A stretch of 64,000 nt of DNA, taken from positions 21,294,386 through 21,358,385 of the forward strand of contig NW_024881330.1 in the NCBI RefSeq assembly GCF_018691265.1, written 5' to 3'. This document shows, piece after piece, positions 23,241 to 37,000 of the stretch. Both the position numbers and the translations under genes were made by a program. This DNA is from Tyto alba (Eukaryota > Chordata > Aves > Strigiformes > Tytonidae). Positions within the stretch are counted from its first letter, which is position 1; every line of letters begins with the position of its first letter. The notes beneath the pieces are model-generated. The model was given only the letters and a program-made list of their open reading frames with translations. It had not been told where the DNA came from and made no database searches.

Positions 23241-26200
23241 AATAGTGGGACTCATAGTTAGCAATAACTATTAATTAATAATTGATACATTAATACTTAA
23301 TGTCTCCTTGAATCAAGGCTCCCCTGGATGAAAAATTCTGATTACATTTTAAAAACATTATCAGTGAAAGGAAAATGTCTTGCATAGTAATCTAAATAAA
23401 AAGCACAGCTTTCCTCTTATTCATAACTCATTTCAGTTATTCATGCTTTCTCTTTCCGATATGTAAAACACATTTTCAATACAAATCATAACTAAAGACA
23501 GGGTCAAGACTTAATAATTTAGTTCTTAATTGAAGTTCAGAGGAATATATGTAACAACACTGAAAAAAAAGGATGTAGAAAATCTCACTTCAGCAGCTGC
23601 TTATCATTATGTATATCTAGAACTCTCTTTATTCTGATTCCATAGGTGTCTAAACTCAAATGCAGTTGTGTTCTGGGGTGGTAGGTTAATATCCTTCTAA
23701 ATCTATCAAAATGCAAAGAGACAAATCAAAGAGGTTCTCTACCCTCAGAGCAAACCAAACATACCTGAATAGTGCAGAGCACAGTACAGAGCACAGCTGG
23801 AACATTCGCTTTCAGAATGGAACTTGTGACAGTGACCATCATTTCATAAAAATGCTGATCTATGAACCAGGACACTTAGTTCCCATTTTGGGTTACCCTT
23901 AGGAGACTCCAACCCACATCTGTTGCCTCCAAAAATACTTCTTAAAAGGGAGGGAGAAATCCTCTATCCAGCCATTGTGTTAATACTAATGATTTGTTAG
24001 CCAAGAATGCATGATGTACATGGCACCTTTGCTATGGGCATCATCTGAGGACAGAAAGATGTGGATTGCTGTCTTCCCCCACAGTTTGGCATATTTTTTT
24101 AACAGACAATCTGTCAATTTGAAGTAGAATAAATTGTGGAAGTACAGACATTAACTCATCTCCTTCCTTTACTAACTGGATGCCCAATCTCAGGACTACA
24201 AAACCCAAGATTAATGTAATAGAGGGAGGGAGAGAAGGGTGTTCAAAAACTAGAAAAATTTACATCCTTGAGATATGATCCAAGAGTCTTCTTGAATTAA
24301 AAAATATATTCTTCTCTTTTATAATAGAGATCCTATTATAAAATTCTGTCTTGACTTACTCTATCCTTTTTACTTCCTACATATTTTTCCCAGCAGATGC
24401 TGAGTTTTATGATCAAGTTTCCAATAAAACATCAAATGATTAATCCAAGAAATGCATGAAATTTAAACAAACATGAATGGTGGACTAAAAAGTTTCTCAG
24501 TTTTGGTAGCTTTTTAATGCATGAAAATCATGGGGGAAAGCAAAGGGAAGCAGGACACATTGGTTTTGGACTCCAGTGATGCTGGACTGGACTGCAACTA
24601 AGACTTTGTATTCCCCTCCTCATAGGCCACTGTTGCCTCAGTGACACTGATCCATAACACTACAATGTAAATCATGCATTGATGTGCTATAACCATGTAA
24701 GACTACACTAAGAGAACAGACACTCTGAATATAAGTCAAATAGCATGTCTTCTGTAGGGTTGTAAACAACTCTTTAAATCAATAACTGTGCCAATGTTAT
24801 ATTACTGTCACTATATGCTTACAGGTTTTCTTGCCCAAGTAGAACATGTCCTAACTTTCATGCTGTATTTACTGACAATTTAGTGTTTTATGTTAAACTT
24901 AGACTTCAAGTGACCTGACATTAACAATGTTTATCTATCACTTAGGCTGCTAGATATTAAGAAATCTTTCCCTCATTCCTAGATCAGTCAAGCCAGCCTC
25001 GATCCCCATTCTGTCATTCCAACTGGGAGCCACAACGAGCAGCAGCATGAAGGTTTTTACAGGAGGTTAGGGGGCTTGGAGCTTGTCTCCCAGTGATAAA
25101 ATTAGAGAGGAGAATTAAAGTGATTACACTCTAAAAATGACTTACTAGAACTGACAGGTTTTTTTAACCTAAATATTTTTTAAGTACCAAATTTGTCACT
25201 CCTGTAAGTTATATGTTACTAACTGTAAAATTATTTTATTGCAGCAGTAAAGGAAATGAAGTACTTTTACCGAATGTTTTTAGATAAATCAGGAACCTTG
25301 TATTCAATTCACATTTTATTTGCTTATATAAGGACTCTTTTGTTTTTGACTGAGTTGCTGCAGACCTCTGTATCATGAAAAGAAATGTGTGTACCCATAG
25401 CACTGCCAGCCCCCCCAGTTAATCTCTCCTGAGCCAAAGAGAGCCACTGAGCAAGGCAAATTTAAAAACTAGGTAGTTAAGACTGCTGAGATGATCTAGT
25501 GATGATTTAGAAGATGTGTCCAAAGGAGAAACACATCTGGTATAACACCACACAGGCTCCACACTGCAATTACAGCACGCAGTTCTGAATACCACATGTG
25601 CCAGTTAGGGCCAAATCCTTCCTGTTATACCTCAAGAGCCTCCACTCAGTTTAGACGCTTTGTTCTCTGTAAATCCCACTCCACCACTAATCTGCAGCCT
25701 CTTTTGTAAGAAGCAGCAGTGGGGAAGTAGATTCAAAGTAGATTCAGAAGAAAAATCTCCAAACCCTCTTTTCAGTGCTTGGAAGATGCTATTTCTACTG
25801 GCAATAATAAACAGGATGATAGCTTCCTCCTGAAGAACCTACGTTGCTTCCCCATTAATCTTCCCCTTTCACTTGTGAAGAGGGCAACAGTGAAGAGTGT
25901 GTTGAGAGAAAAGACGCACCTATAGGATTTGTCTTAACTATCACCCTTAGTTATCTATGCCCAAGCTATCACAACTTCAGACTACATGAAATAGATATTA
26001 TTTAAGTGTAACTGAAATCCTAAGCCAGGACCTAAGTTCCCTGTTGAGCCAACAGCACCATGACTCTTGTTTGCAGGCAGCAGTGAGATGTCCTGGTGTT
26101 TTGTGCATGGCTGTAAATGAGCCCCCACAAATTTCTCCCTAGCTCAGTGTCTGGGCACATATTTGGGGATTAGTTATTTGAGTGAAGTTAGTTTGCAGCC

Positions 26201-29200
26201 ATACTACAAATCAAACCATACTATTGCCTGAGTTAGACTAGCTCAATTATAACCTAAAATTTCAGGAGACTATCTAACTTGACTTAAAAGATCATTAAAC
26301 TCAAGGTGAAGACTAGGGTGGGAAGGGGGCGGTGTTCCACATGGGCGTGGGACTTCACTGAAGAGAAATATATGAGATACAGCTAGGCTTGACTTTGAAA
26401 TTAAATTCACAATTATAAGAAATAAACCACAGACATTCTCTACACCCTGCTTTTCAAACATGGGAAATTGGTACAGGAAAAAAAGGAGGTTTGGTGATTT
26501 GTTTCTGTATTAAAACTTAGTCTATATACATTGATTATTAATAAAGTACAGCATTATAAAAATTAAATGAACTATATCTGTGCTAGGTATGGTAGGATTT
26601 AATGGTTGTCAGTATATCATGCTATAACCACTGAAAACTACACATCAGGATTGAGGACTGTGTCTTCAGATGTGCCTTTGTCTGTTGTTTATTTTTTTTG
26701 GCTGAGCATCTGTCCTAGTTCACTTACTGAGAATTCATAAATCTAACAGGTGACCTAAAAAGAATGTTTTAAAATGATATGACAGAAAGAATGACTGGTT
26801 GGTTGTGAATATATTTTATGATACACACACAAGATAGATATTTGGAGTGTTGTTAACATATTACTGGAAACAGGTATGAAAAATCACATGAGGTTACATC
26901 TTTCAATTTGTCCTCTTCTGGTACATATGGAAAACAATAAAGATTGATGCATGATCTGTCCTTTGCAAATATGTGCAAATATTCACATGTGCACGTGACC
27001 AGTTTTAACAACAGAGCATCTGAAATGACTACAGTTAGCACTCAGTAAACTATTCAGGGGAATTTGTGAAAGTAAATTCTAGTATCTCTGCACAGAAAGG
27101 TTTAGATTGGTGACTGTGTCAGAAAGGTAAACAAACACTAGTTTGAAATAAAAAAAAAAAAAGTTCATCAAAGGGAGGCCAATGTCCAAAACCCCATCTT
27201 CAAATAATAGGTTTAAATCCTATTGTTGAGACTGGAAAGTACATTTTGGCTTGTATTACAATCAGTTTTTCGTGATTTTGATTATAATTTGTCAGATAAC
27301 AAAAAATCTTTAAATCTGGATGAGAGAGATTTGGTAGTTTATAGCCATATATAAACTACCATATGGTATGGGACACTGCACAATTCAAGAGATTAAAATA
27401 AAGATTGCAGATGTTATCAAAGTTATGTGATATCAATTTAAAAGGATGCTAATTCTGCAAAAAAGATAGATTTTTTTTCTAGCAGAATTTCAGAAACAAA
27501 CTAAAACATTGAGAAAGCCCAAATTTATAAGCAACTGCTTGCCTTTCTGCTTTTTTTTTAATGTGTGTGATAAACCTTGCACTTAAGTTCAATAGATGAG
27601 ACACACCAGCTGTAAGTATCTCCAATACACTTATTTAACCAGGTCCTAAAATGTTTGTTTCCTCTCTCTATATACATGTACTAGTAAAAGATGAATAAAA
27701 AGGAAAAATTTACAAAAGGGATAGCAACACCAACAGTTTCTTTTTCAGTGTCTTCACAGCTGGTGAGCGGCAACTGAATTCATTACACTGTTTTCATAAC
27801 TGGAAGTACAAATATTGGCTGGAGGGGGAGGACACAAAAGAGAGGGAAGGTTACCCTCTTTATCATATATATATTTTAACTTGCAGATAGAACCACTCAT
27901 ATTGTAAATGTAGTCTAAATAAAAACATATAAAGTTATGTTAAAAAGGAAAACAATTTAGGTTTAAAATAGTAGTGTCAGTTGGAAATAACTAGGACATT
28001 TGTAAGTCTCATTAGGCTGTCTTCCCCTCTGGTAACATATAAAATGCCAGATCTTTGAGTCATCCACATACAGCTGGATATATCTCTGAGCTTGTACCAT
28101 CCCATTACAAACAGTATGCACAACACACAGCATACAACAAATTTACATGAACTCTGGAGATAAAAATCATCCAGTGAGTCTCAATTATCTGATTTAAAAT
28201 TCACTGTCAAGGGGCAATAATTTGTCATTTCAGAACACAAAGGGGAAGAATGATGTTCCTTATTGCACAAAGACATCTCTTTACTTTAGATTATTTCCAA
28301 ATGCAGCTACTGCTTAAAGGTTTGGAGTCTGATCCTTTTTTCCATAGCAAAATGACAAAAAAAGCTCAGAAACCAAGGACAGGAAAAGAGCTGATTTAGC
28401 GTTTTCCCATTCTAAAATCCTCTGTGAAGAGGTTTTAAGTGTGAAGAAGAAGTGAGAAAAGGTAGGTAACTTGCACTAGAGCTAGTTCCATTATTAACTC
28501 TTCCTCTTCAATTTCAGGAAGTGTTAGAAAGCAATAGGGAAGGGTGGTAGAGGAAGAGGACAAAATGTAATTTTTTAATTCTTTGTTGTTAACCTGACAC
28601 AGGAAATAAAAAGAGAGAGAAACATACAGAATTACTATGTCAGGCAGAAGAGATTGCTGATAGAATAATTTAAGACTTGTTGATTCCCAGTTTTGTTATT
28701 CATTTTTGATAGCACCAGCAGAACCTTAGACAGTGGGGAAAAGAATAAAAAGGAAAAAAAAAAAAAAAAGGATTCTGCTTATTCTCTCACATTCTCTGAA
28801 GCCCACATTCGTTTTGAGCATGAAACTCTTGCTCAAGAAACCTTCCTTATGGTTTCCTTTCTCCTCCCCTCATGCCTTCAACTCTTGTCCTTAAAAGCAC
28901 AGTTTCAGAAGCTCTTCCTTTTCCCTCTTTTCTTACTAAACCTGCACATAATCACTGTCAAAATTAAACCACACTAAATACAGTCTTAATTATTCTTGCT
29001 ACCAATTCGTAAAACTTGCTATGTTCCATCTGCAAAAAGCAACTATTCTTCCCTATTTCCAGTATGAAAAACATGCTGACAGTTCAACTGTTGTTAGCAT
29101 AGGATGGCATGGTGATTTCTTCTCCAAAGCATTTATCACATCAGTTTTCACTACATCCCAAATTATGCCATAAAAATAACATATCTATATGTCCAAACAG

Positions 29201-32200
29201 CATCAACTCCTTCCTTCAAATTGTCTCTTCATAAAATGGAATTGTGAGATCCCTGGCCAGGACTTCAAGACTCCACAATCCCAAGTAAGCTTGAACTTAA
29301 AATTACTGTCTTTTAAAACCCTTGCTTAATTGATGCCAGGTAGTTTTGAACTAGCATACTACTACCTTAAAACTCCCTTAATGGTATTATCTGTTTCTAT
29401 CCAGCAGTGTAACTATCTGTTCGATTAAAAATTACACCTCGTTCCTGCAGACGTGTTTAACATTACAAACCAGTATATATCAAATAGAGTTAGGTATCTA
29501 AATAACTGCATATCTTGGCCAAGATCCAGCAATTACTGCAAAATCATTTCTATCTTGTCTTAGATCACACCTTCAACAGGAAATCTCAGCTTAGCCACAA
29601 TATTTTCTACACAATTAAACCCCACATGATGAGACAGTGCTCCAGAGGATCATCAGAAGACAGACTTCAATGTTTCCCGTAGGACCTAGCCAGGACAGCA
29701 GAGCCACAGAACCTGTACCTCTAACTTGGGACATCTACGGACACTTTGAGACACCCGCAAAGACTACCACATTTTTAAAGAAAAAAGCCACAACATCCCT
29801 TGGAGATGGCACCATTAAAATGTCTTAATCCCTGATGCAAGGTACACAGCTTTGAGGCCCCTTGAATGTAAATGACTACTCAGAATGTAAGCAAGTAAGA
29901 AGCAGCTTACCTAAGCTAATAGGCTAACAGAAGTCCCTAGATAGGTCATGTGCAACAGTTTATAAACCAATATCAATGCTATCTTTGAGATTTAAAAAAG
30001 TAGTAGTATCTGATACAAACTTTTACCTATAACATTTGGAAAATGTTACTACAGCTTCTTACACAAGGATCAGAGAACAGATTTAGGGTTTTGTCATGCA
30101 CCGTTATGCTCTGAAATATAAAGCAGTCCCGGGTGTGCCCAGAAAACAAAGTACTCATATTTGTTCAAACATACAGCCATATGCATGCATTTACAGAACT
30201 AGAGAGAGACTCTTCATATATTCTCACCTCCACAAACCTAAAAATTTGCAGTCCTTTTTCTTAAAAAGCATCATTTAACCTTTCCAAAGCTACAGGTCTC
30301 AGGTCAGTTGCAGGCCACTCATTGGCAAAATCTATGTGATGGCAAAGTCTTCCTGTCATGTGGGTGATGATGCCTCATCAAAGCACCTTCTCCCCTGCAT
30401 GGCTATGCCCAAGAGGAGATGACTGACAGCTGTTGCACTTTATGCCCATTCAGTGATGGTCATTCTTGCCCACAGGCAGTCCTAGCACAAAGTCAGAGAG
30501 CAAACTTACACTGGGCTAGATGAAATCATTCCTTCAGACAGATGTAGTCCATAAGGTGTAATTTCCACCCTTGTTTTTTATTACTCATCTATTGTACCCT
30601 TCAGCTTTCCATTTGGAATTGAACATACCGGATACACCATCACTGGAAATATACATCAACATGGACAAAGTTAATCTTCCTTTGAAGAAAACTAGACGTG
30701 CTGCACTTTACAGACAGCTGTATAAAAGGAAAAGCTTTGGCTATGCCACAAGTTACTATGCCACCAAACCATAAGGATTTAACTTTGACTTCTCTTTTTT
30801 TATTAATAAAGGCATAAGCATAATCCTTCAGGCATGAATGCCAGGAAGGCAAGGCAATGAAAATAAATGTCTAATGCCGTTGAATGGGCATAGCAACTGT
30901 ACTCCCTGCCTGCAGCTAAATATTGCTGCTACAAATGTGTTCTTCCAGTTATCGCTACTAATAGTTGTTTCTGGGCAGGTATGTATATAGGTACCATAGT
31001 TTAAAAGGGGGGTGGGGGGTGGAAAAGAAAGAAAAAAAAAAAAAAGAGAGGGAAAAAAAAAAAAAAGAGTTAATAATTTTCTGTTACAGACCACAGTTCT
31101 GCTAAAGAAATTTAATCCTTTTTCCAATATGGAAAGAAGCCAATTGTGTACAAGTTTACTGCAGTTTCAGTCAGTGTGTAAACTCCAGTAACACTGATTA
31201 TAATAACCCCTTCCTCCTCCCTTAAAAAAACCCAACCAAACAAAAACCCCACCCAAATAGGCTACTTGGACTGATAAATTCTCCCCTCTATCTCTCCCTC
31301 CCCCACAAGTTGTACTTTCAATACAGCCAGAACTTCCACAGATCAGAGGACACTGTCAGTGCAGGCTGACCAACCTCAGAGGTTTTTTTTTTTTTTTCTC
31401 CCTTTTTTTTTTTTCTTCAAGATACTCTGTGTTAACAGCTTGAGGGGGTTCAATCAGCACTGCTTTGATCTCGGCTGGAACTATAATTATTTAACATTGT
31501 TACAAGGATTTCTATAATCCATCCTACCATTAAATCCCTTTTACACCCTCATCTTCTGAAGGCTAATCTGCATCCATACACTCAGTTTGTCTCTTCAGCT
31601 GGTTTCATCAGGCTCTGGCATTCTCCAACATCCAGACTGATGGTTCTTTTTTTTTCTAATGAAATCATTTTCTTTCAAATTGAAAAGCGCAAAAGGTCTT
31701 GTGCATTTGCTACCTTTTGATGAGATAGCTATATAACACCAATATAATCCACTGTTTGCTGCAAACTTCCTCCCAATTTCATAAAATTCATTTTCTCTGT
31801 GGTGTTTTCACTGAATTGATGATACATATGCGTGTGTTATATACATAGCCGAAGAAAAAAAATAATAATCAAATGAACACCAGCAGATGCTCTTTGAAAA
31901 TACAGCAAAGCCAAGAATAGTAATAGAATGCTCATTTCTCTTTATACTCTCCTTCATAAATACCATAGGAAACACTGTATCCAAACTTAGAAAGCTAGGT
32001 AAATATATTTGGAGGGCTTGAAAAGAAAATGGAAGTATTTTATAATTATAATGTCTGAAAGACACACAACACATGGAAAAAGGACTTTAACAGAATCAAA
32101 GGAAATAAATGACAGAAAGAGAATGAATACAGAGCAGAGTAAAAATGAAGAGCATGAACAAAATTAGATCAGGAATATAAAAGGAGATGATCGGAAATTA

Positions 32201-33720
32201 TGAATGATCAAAAGGGAATAGAAACAAAAAAAATTTTTTTTTTTTTTTTAAGGAAATTAAACTTGACAAGGAAAATGATGTATTTTCAGCATATGTGTGT
32301 GAGTACATCAGGGAAAATGCCTCTTTGCTGCATGTATTTTATGCAAATCATTTTTAAGCAACTAAAACATAAAGATATTTATTCCTCTAAGCACCACTGG
32401 ACTGTCACCTCGACAGCCACCATGCTGTGAACGTCTGCATGTGTGAGGGGGAACACAAGTGCAGGCAGGAAGGTGGGGATGACAAATACAACAGGTAAGT
32501 ACCAGTGGGCCACTATTTCAAGAGAAAGCAACATATGAGCTTAGGTGCTACAGTTTTCATATGAAGTAAATTCGTTCAGATAAATAATCTCACACCCTCT
32601 ATCTTACAATGCATACCTATAAGGTTAATTAAAAACAGTATATATGGACTTATTTTATTATTACAAATATTGCATAAGGAAGGCAAAAGGTGAACAGTAG
32701 TAGTGTCTGCACAAAAGAAAAATTGAAGAAATAAAGTAAATGAAAAATATAAACAGGATGGGCCACAATTAAGAAACTCACATAGAGAAAACATGAGCAA
32801 TAAGAGGATATATTTTCTTTTATTCCCCTTAACTGCTAAGATAAGGTTTAGTTTATCAGCTGATGCATGAGAAAGTCATCAAGCAATAGTCATAATTCTA
32901 AAATACTGTTTGGACTTAGCTCATGTTTAAAACATTAGGCAGTAGATTCAACTGATTTTCATAAGAAACTAAGAGCCACTGATGCTTCATACAGGGCATT
33001 TCAGAATGCACCTTCAGTCAAAGTTATGGCACTTCTTTATTAAAAACACATAAATAAACAAAACCTGTAAAAGATAAGAAAAAAATTAGCTGTTTCCTTT
33101 AAGAAAATATTTGTCCTCAGGAACATTTAGGACATTTTATATCAAAATCTTTTTCTATCCTTGGACTATTTTAACATCGTCTCCTCTCAATTCATAATAT
33201 TGGTATATTCCTATATATAGTTAGATCAAAAATATATACACAGTTACAGCAAAAATCTTATTACTAGCAAATATAAGAAGATCAAGACTCATGTGCATTA
33301 TGCCACTCCAAGACTGTATTTCACAGCTGTAATCAGAGACATGAATTATGACAGGGTTTTTAAAATTAAAAAAAAAAAAAAATTGCAGAATTCAAATGAG
33401 TTATAATCAAAAAAATTAACACGTTATGTAAGATTTTACTGTCCCACCACTGACAATGAACTCGCTGTGAAATGAAAATGAATAGCTGCGCCAAGATTTA
33501 GCTCCTATTTTTCAAAGAAAAAAACTATTTATTTTAAAAAGTAAATGAGTCAAAACATCTTGCATATTAAGATAAATATTTTAATAATAAATATTTCAGA
33601 ATAGGAAGCAAGTTAGAGAATCAAGCAAATTCACAAAACAATATTCTGTAATTAACTAAAACTCAAGAAGTTACAATTTGAAGTCCTTATTTATTGTATT
33701 CAGAATTCTGGGTCTTATTG
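23241..33720. other. Intronic sequence, mostly featureless
   Basis: No exon, LTR or clear LINE on either strand. At 25611-25680 the words GGGCCAAATCCTTCCTGTTATACC resemble an ancient amniote palindromic repeat, weakly. Low-complexity tracts: A16 at 28754-28769; a purine tract at 31003-31069 with a G-rich start; a pyrimidine tract at 31383-31416; a T-run at 32230-32250. Other stretches show nothing that I can support. Confidence 0.55.
31003..31069. repeat. Purine tract with G-rich start
   Basis: AAAAGGGGGGTGGGGGGTGG is followed by A- and G-rich sequence for about 67 bp, broken only by two T. The G-runs could form a quadruplex on the plus strand (the non-template strand relative to plus, template for the minus-strand gene). 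A mirror-like pyrimidine tract lies about 310 bp further on at 31383-31416. Confidence 0.85.
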
Positions 33721-33840
33721 AAGTAATCTACTCAACCTTTAAGGCCCTTTTACATTGTCAGAGGAGTGGAACGGGGCCTTTAGCATTGCTTTGATTTGCA
33801 TCCCTATTAATTTATGCAAGCTAACAGTTTGCTGAGTATG
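33721..33840. promoter_or_regulatory. Possible conserved block with octamer motif
   Basis: Contains an inverted pair AAGGCCC (33741-33747) and GGGCCTT (33775-33781), an octamer-type word ATTTGCAT (33793-33800) and a TTAATTTATGCA stretch just after it. Clustering of such words in an otherwise bland intron suggests a regulatory element. This is inferred from motifs only, and chance is possible. Confidence 0.25.
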
Positions 33841-33892
33841 TAGAAAGTACAATGATAAAGGCAGCTCCTTCCTGAAAGAGCTTCTTACCTAA

Positions 33893-34015
33893 GGCCACAG
33901 TCCTACAAACACTTACATATGTGCTTAACTTAATGCATGCAAGTAGTTCTTTATTTAATGGCATGCTCATATGCATTGAATTAAAAGTTTGCAAATGGTT
34001 TGCAAGATGGGAGCC
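33893..34015. mobile_element. Ancient palindromic MITE-like element
   Basis: GGCCACAGTCCTACAAACAC opens the element and TTTGCAAGATGGGAGCC closes it. The two halves are approximate reverse complements: the left ACATATGTGCTTAACTTAATGCATGCAAG pairs with the right GCATGCTCATATGCATTGAATTAAAA. From memory this corresponds to a palindromic non-autonomous repeat seen throughout turtles, crocodilians and birds, with GATCCTGCAAACACTTACG termini and TTGACTTCAATGGG at its centre. The centre here has decayed to TTTATTTAATGG. I do not name a Repbase family because I cannot check it. Confidence 0.68.
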
Positions 34016-37000
34016 TAGAAGACCAAAAACATTCTTCTAAAAGTAGATTTTTTTTTCTTACTAACTGAAGAGGAAAAAAAAAAAAATATTAGACTTATTG
34101 ATTCTATCTTCAAACGCCAGGTTAGTGTGGGAAAATAGATTTAAGCAGGTATAACTTGTACTGTTCTACGAACTCTTTTTCTTGGAGACTCTAAGATATT
34201 TTCAGATGCTCAAAAGTATACTCGATCCTATCTCCCATTAATAATAAAGTCCAGGTGGATAAACTCTATCATGTTGACTGGGGCTAACAGTCTTTCTCCT
34301 AAAAAGTAAATATATTTGTGAGTCTTATGCAAATGATATATGCATTCATACATTAACTAATCATTAACAGACTAGATATTAACTCCATTGGCATCAATGT
34401 GTACTTTTCTATTTACTTCAACAGGAACAGAAATCTTAATGATATATTTTGAGATACTTAAATCTAAAGACCAAGTTTGACTACCTTGACATAAAATAAT
34501 GAATTTCTGCCCTCTGTTAAAATTTAAATTGGCATAAGTAATTGCTGAATTTAGGTATATAGCTGATTAACTGTATCCACAGCGCTTACTACCACATTTC
34601 TGGAGATAAGACTGTGTTAAACTTAGTGATATCTGACAGCATGTTACTCTTCAAATAGTCCCCTGACAACCATAGGGCATCACAGGAAGTCATCAGTACT
34701 CCAACTGGAGGTAGCCATGTTCAGTTACAGCAGTCAGCTTCAGTATTTTGTATTCTTTATTTATGCATACAGACTGCTTAATATAGATAAAGCAAAGCTC
34801 TGACTGCTGGTGAGCAAAATAAAGTCATATTTCACAGTTATGATGTCATCAAAGGACTATATTTCATGGCTATAACATCTTTGCAAATACATACATAAAG
34901 TGGTATCCCCAAGGAGCACTACTTGCTAAGTCTGCCTGAGGTCCAGCAAGGTGGACCTCCTTAAATTTCATTTAATGTACATTAAGATTTGAATATCAAG
35001 GAAGTCTAAATAGCCTAAGGGTAGAAAAGGCATTCTGAGTTTCATACACTGTAGCCTACTTGCCATATTACATGAATTTTTCTATATATTATGTGCTGTG
35101 TTATCTTCAATACACTCTTTTTAAATTTCAGCACACTATTTTCCTTTTATGCATTTATCTGTCCATATATGCTTTATATATTATATGTAATTACAAAATT
35201 ACAATTCAAGTGAACCTCATATAATATATTAACTATCATTGATGCAGTCTCAGAATTTCAGATCTTGAAAATAGAATTTGATTACTTTATTCACTCCAAA
35301 CCAATATCACTGTATTATCAGCCTTAAGCAGTACCGGCTGCTAAAATCATTTGGTTCCATTTTTCCAAAAAGGAAAACTGATAGGATTATTTTCGTGATA
35401 AATTAATTTTACCATGTAATTGCAATTATGACTTCTAATTAATGAATGGTTTCAGCCTCACTAACTAGGTCAGCATTTTTCTTTTAAAAATATATCATTT
35501 TTCTCTTTAGATAAGCGTCATGATATGTTCAAGCTTTGGGGAAACGCACATAGCATTTTTATAGGTCAATGATCCCAGAAGCTGAGAAATAGTGAAAGTA
35601 ATGCTTTCCTACCTATTCAAGCCATTTTTTGTCTTTTTTACAAGAAAAAATAAAAATCAAGCAGATGGCAAAAGGCTTTTTAATAGGGAGGGTCACAGTT
35701 TCTAAGTGCTATTAGAGTATTATTTAATTTCTGGACTGCGTTTCCCAGTATGTAGAACACTGATCACAGTGAGACCAATGAATCAGTAGAACAGCTAATC
35801 TATGGCATTGTGCTTGTCAATATGAATATGACATTGTAGAATATATTGACAAGAGGCAGAATTCAAGGAGAACGGGTTTTCTGTAATCAGAGGTATTCCT
35901 GCAAAAAAGTATTAAGGTAACCTGAAGCTTACTTTGTGCGTCATGTAGGACAGAATCCAATGCTGCCCATTGTCCACTGCTCTGTAAGATCATATGTTTG
36001 AAAGCACTATGCAAGAACATTTCTCCAGTGTCTCCTGAAGATGTCCTCTGGCATGTAAATGCCATTTTAAATTCTCCATTGTTTGTCTCCCATTCACATC
36101 CCTGTCAACAACCTTATCACACCATTCTTCGATTCCAGCTGATTTACACGTTGTGGCATGAAAATACAGAAAAGAAAATTAAGTAAATTGCAACTATTAA
36201 GACAATGATTAGCAGGACAAGATGAGAGAAAAAATAATGTCCTTGGAAGAGGCTCAAAATTTGATGGCTAAAATGTTATCGATATAGTAATTAAACTAAA
36301 TGCTAGCTCTTTTCAGACTGCAACACATCAAACTATCTGTTGTTTCTTTGTAGGTTTTTCTCTTTTTCTACTCCTTAGAAATAGTCATATATTTAGAGAG
36401 CACCTCTAAATATAAATTTCCATGAGAAGTTGAAATCGAATACATACACTGAAAAATAGTCAAAAGTAATTCCTAAGCAGTTCTGTAATTGGGGAAGAAA
36501 GATTTTTTTTTTTCTGACAATAAAAGTCATAAATTACAAACCACAATAGTAAAAGTATTAAGGAAATAATGTTTAAAATTTTACATACTTTATCAGATCA
36601 TAAGACGCAATATGAAGCATTTACAATGTTGTATTACACAAACCTTGAAAACAGGGCTGTCTTACATCTAAGAAAACTCTCAGTGAGTGCTTATCATAGT
36701 GCCGTCCAGATAGTCTCGGTTTTTTTTATGAGAACTAGTATTTATTTATATATGCAAGCCAAAGATTCATGATCTGATTAGTAGTTTTGGCACCACAGTA
36801 TAAGTATCAAACTTCAGATAACTTAAGGCTTTTTTTCATACAATGATGTAATTTGAAATTCAGTCTCCTTTAAGAACAACCCAGCCCAAAATGCATATAT
36901 TCAACATTCTGGAACAGTACATCCATAGTATACATTGTACTGTCTTTCTAAATTACCCATAATAATCCAGAATTCTGGTTTTATGCTGATGAAGCATCTT

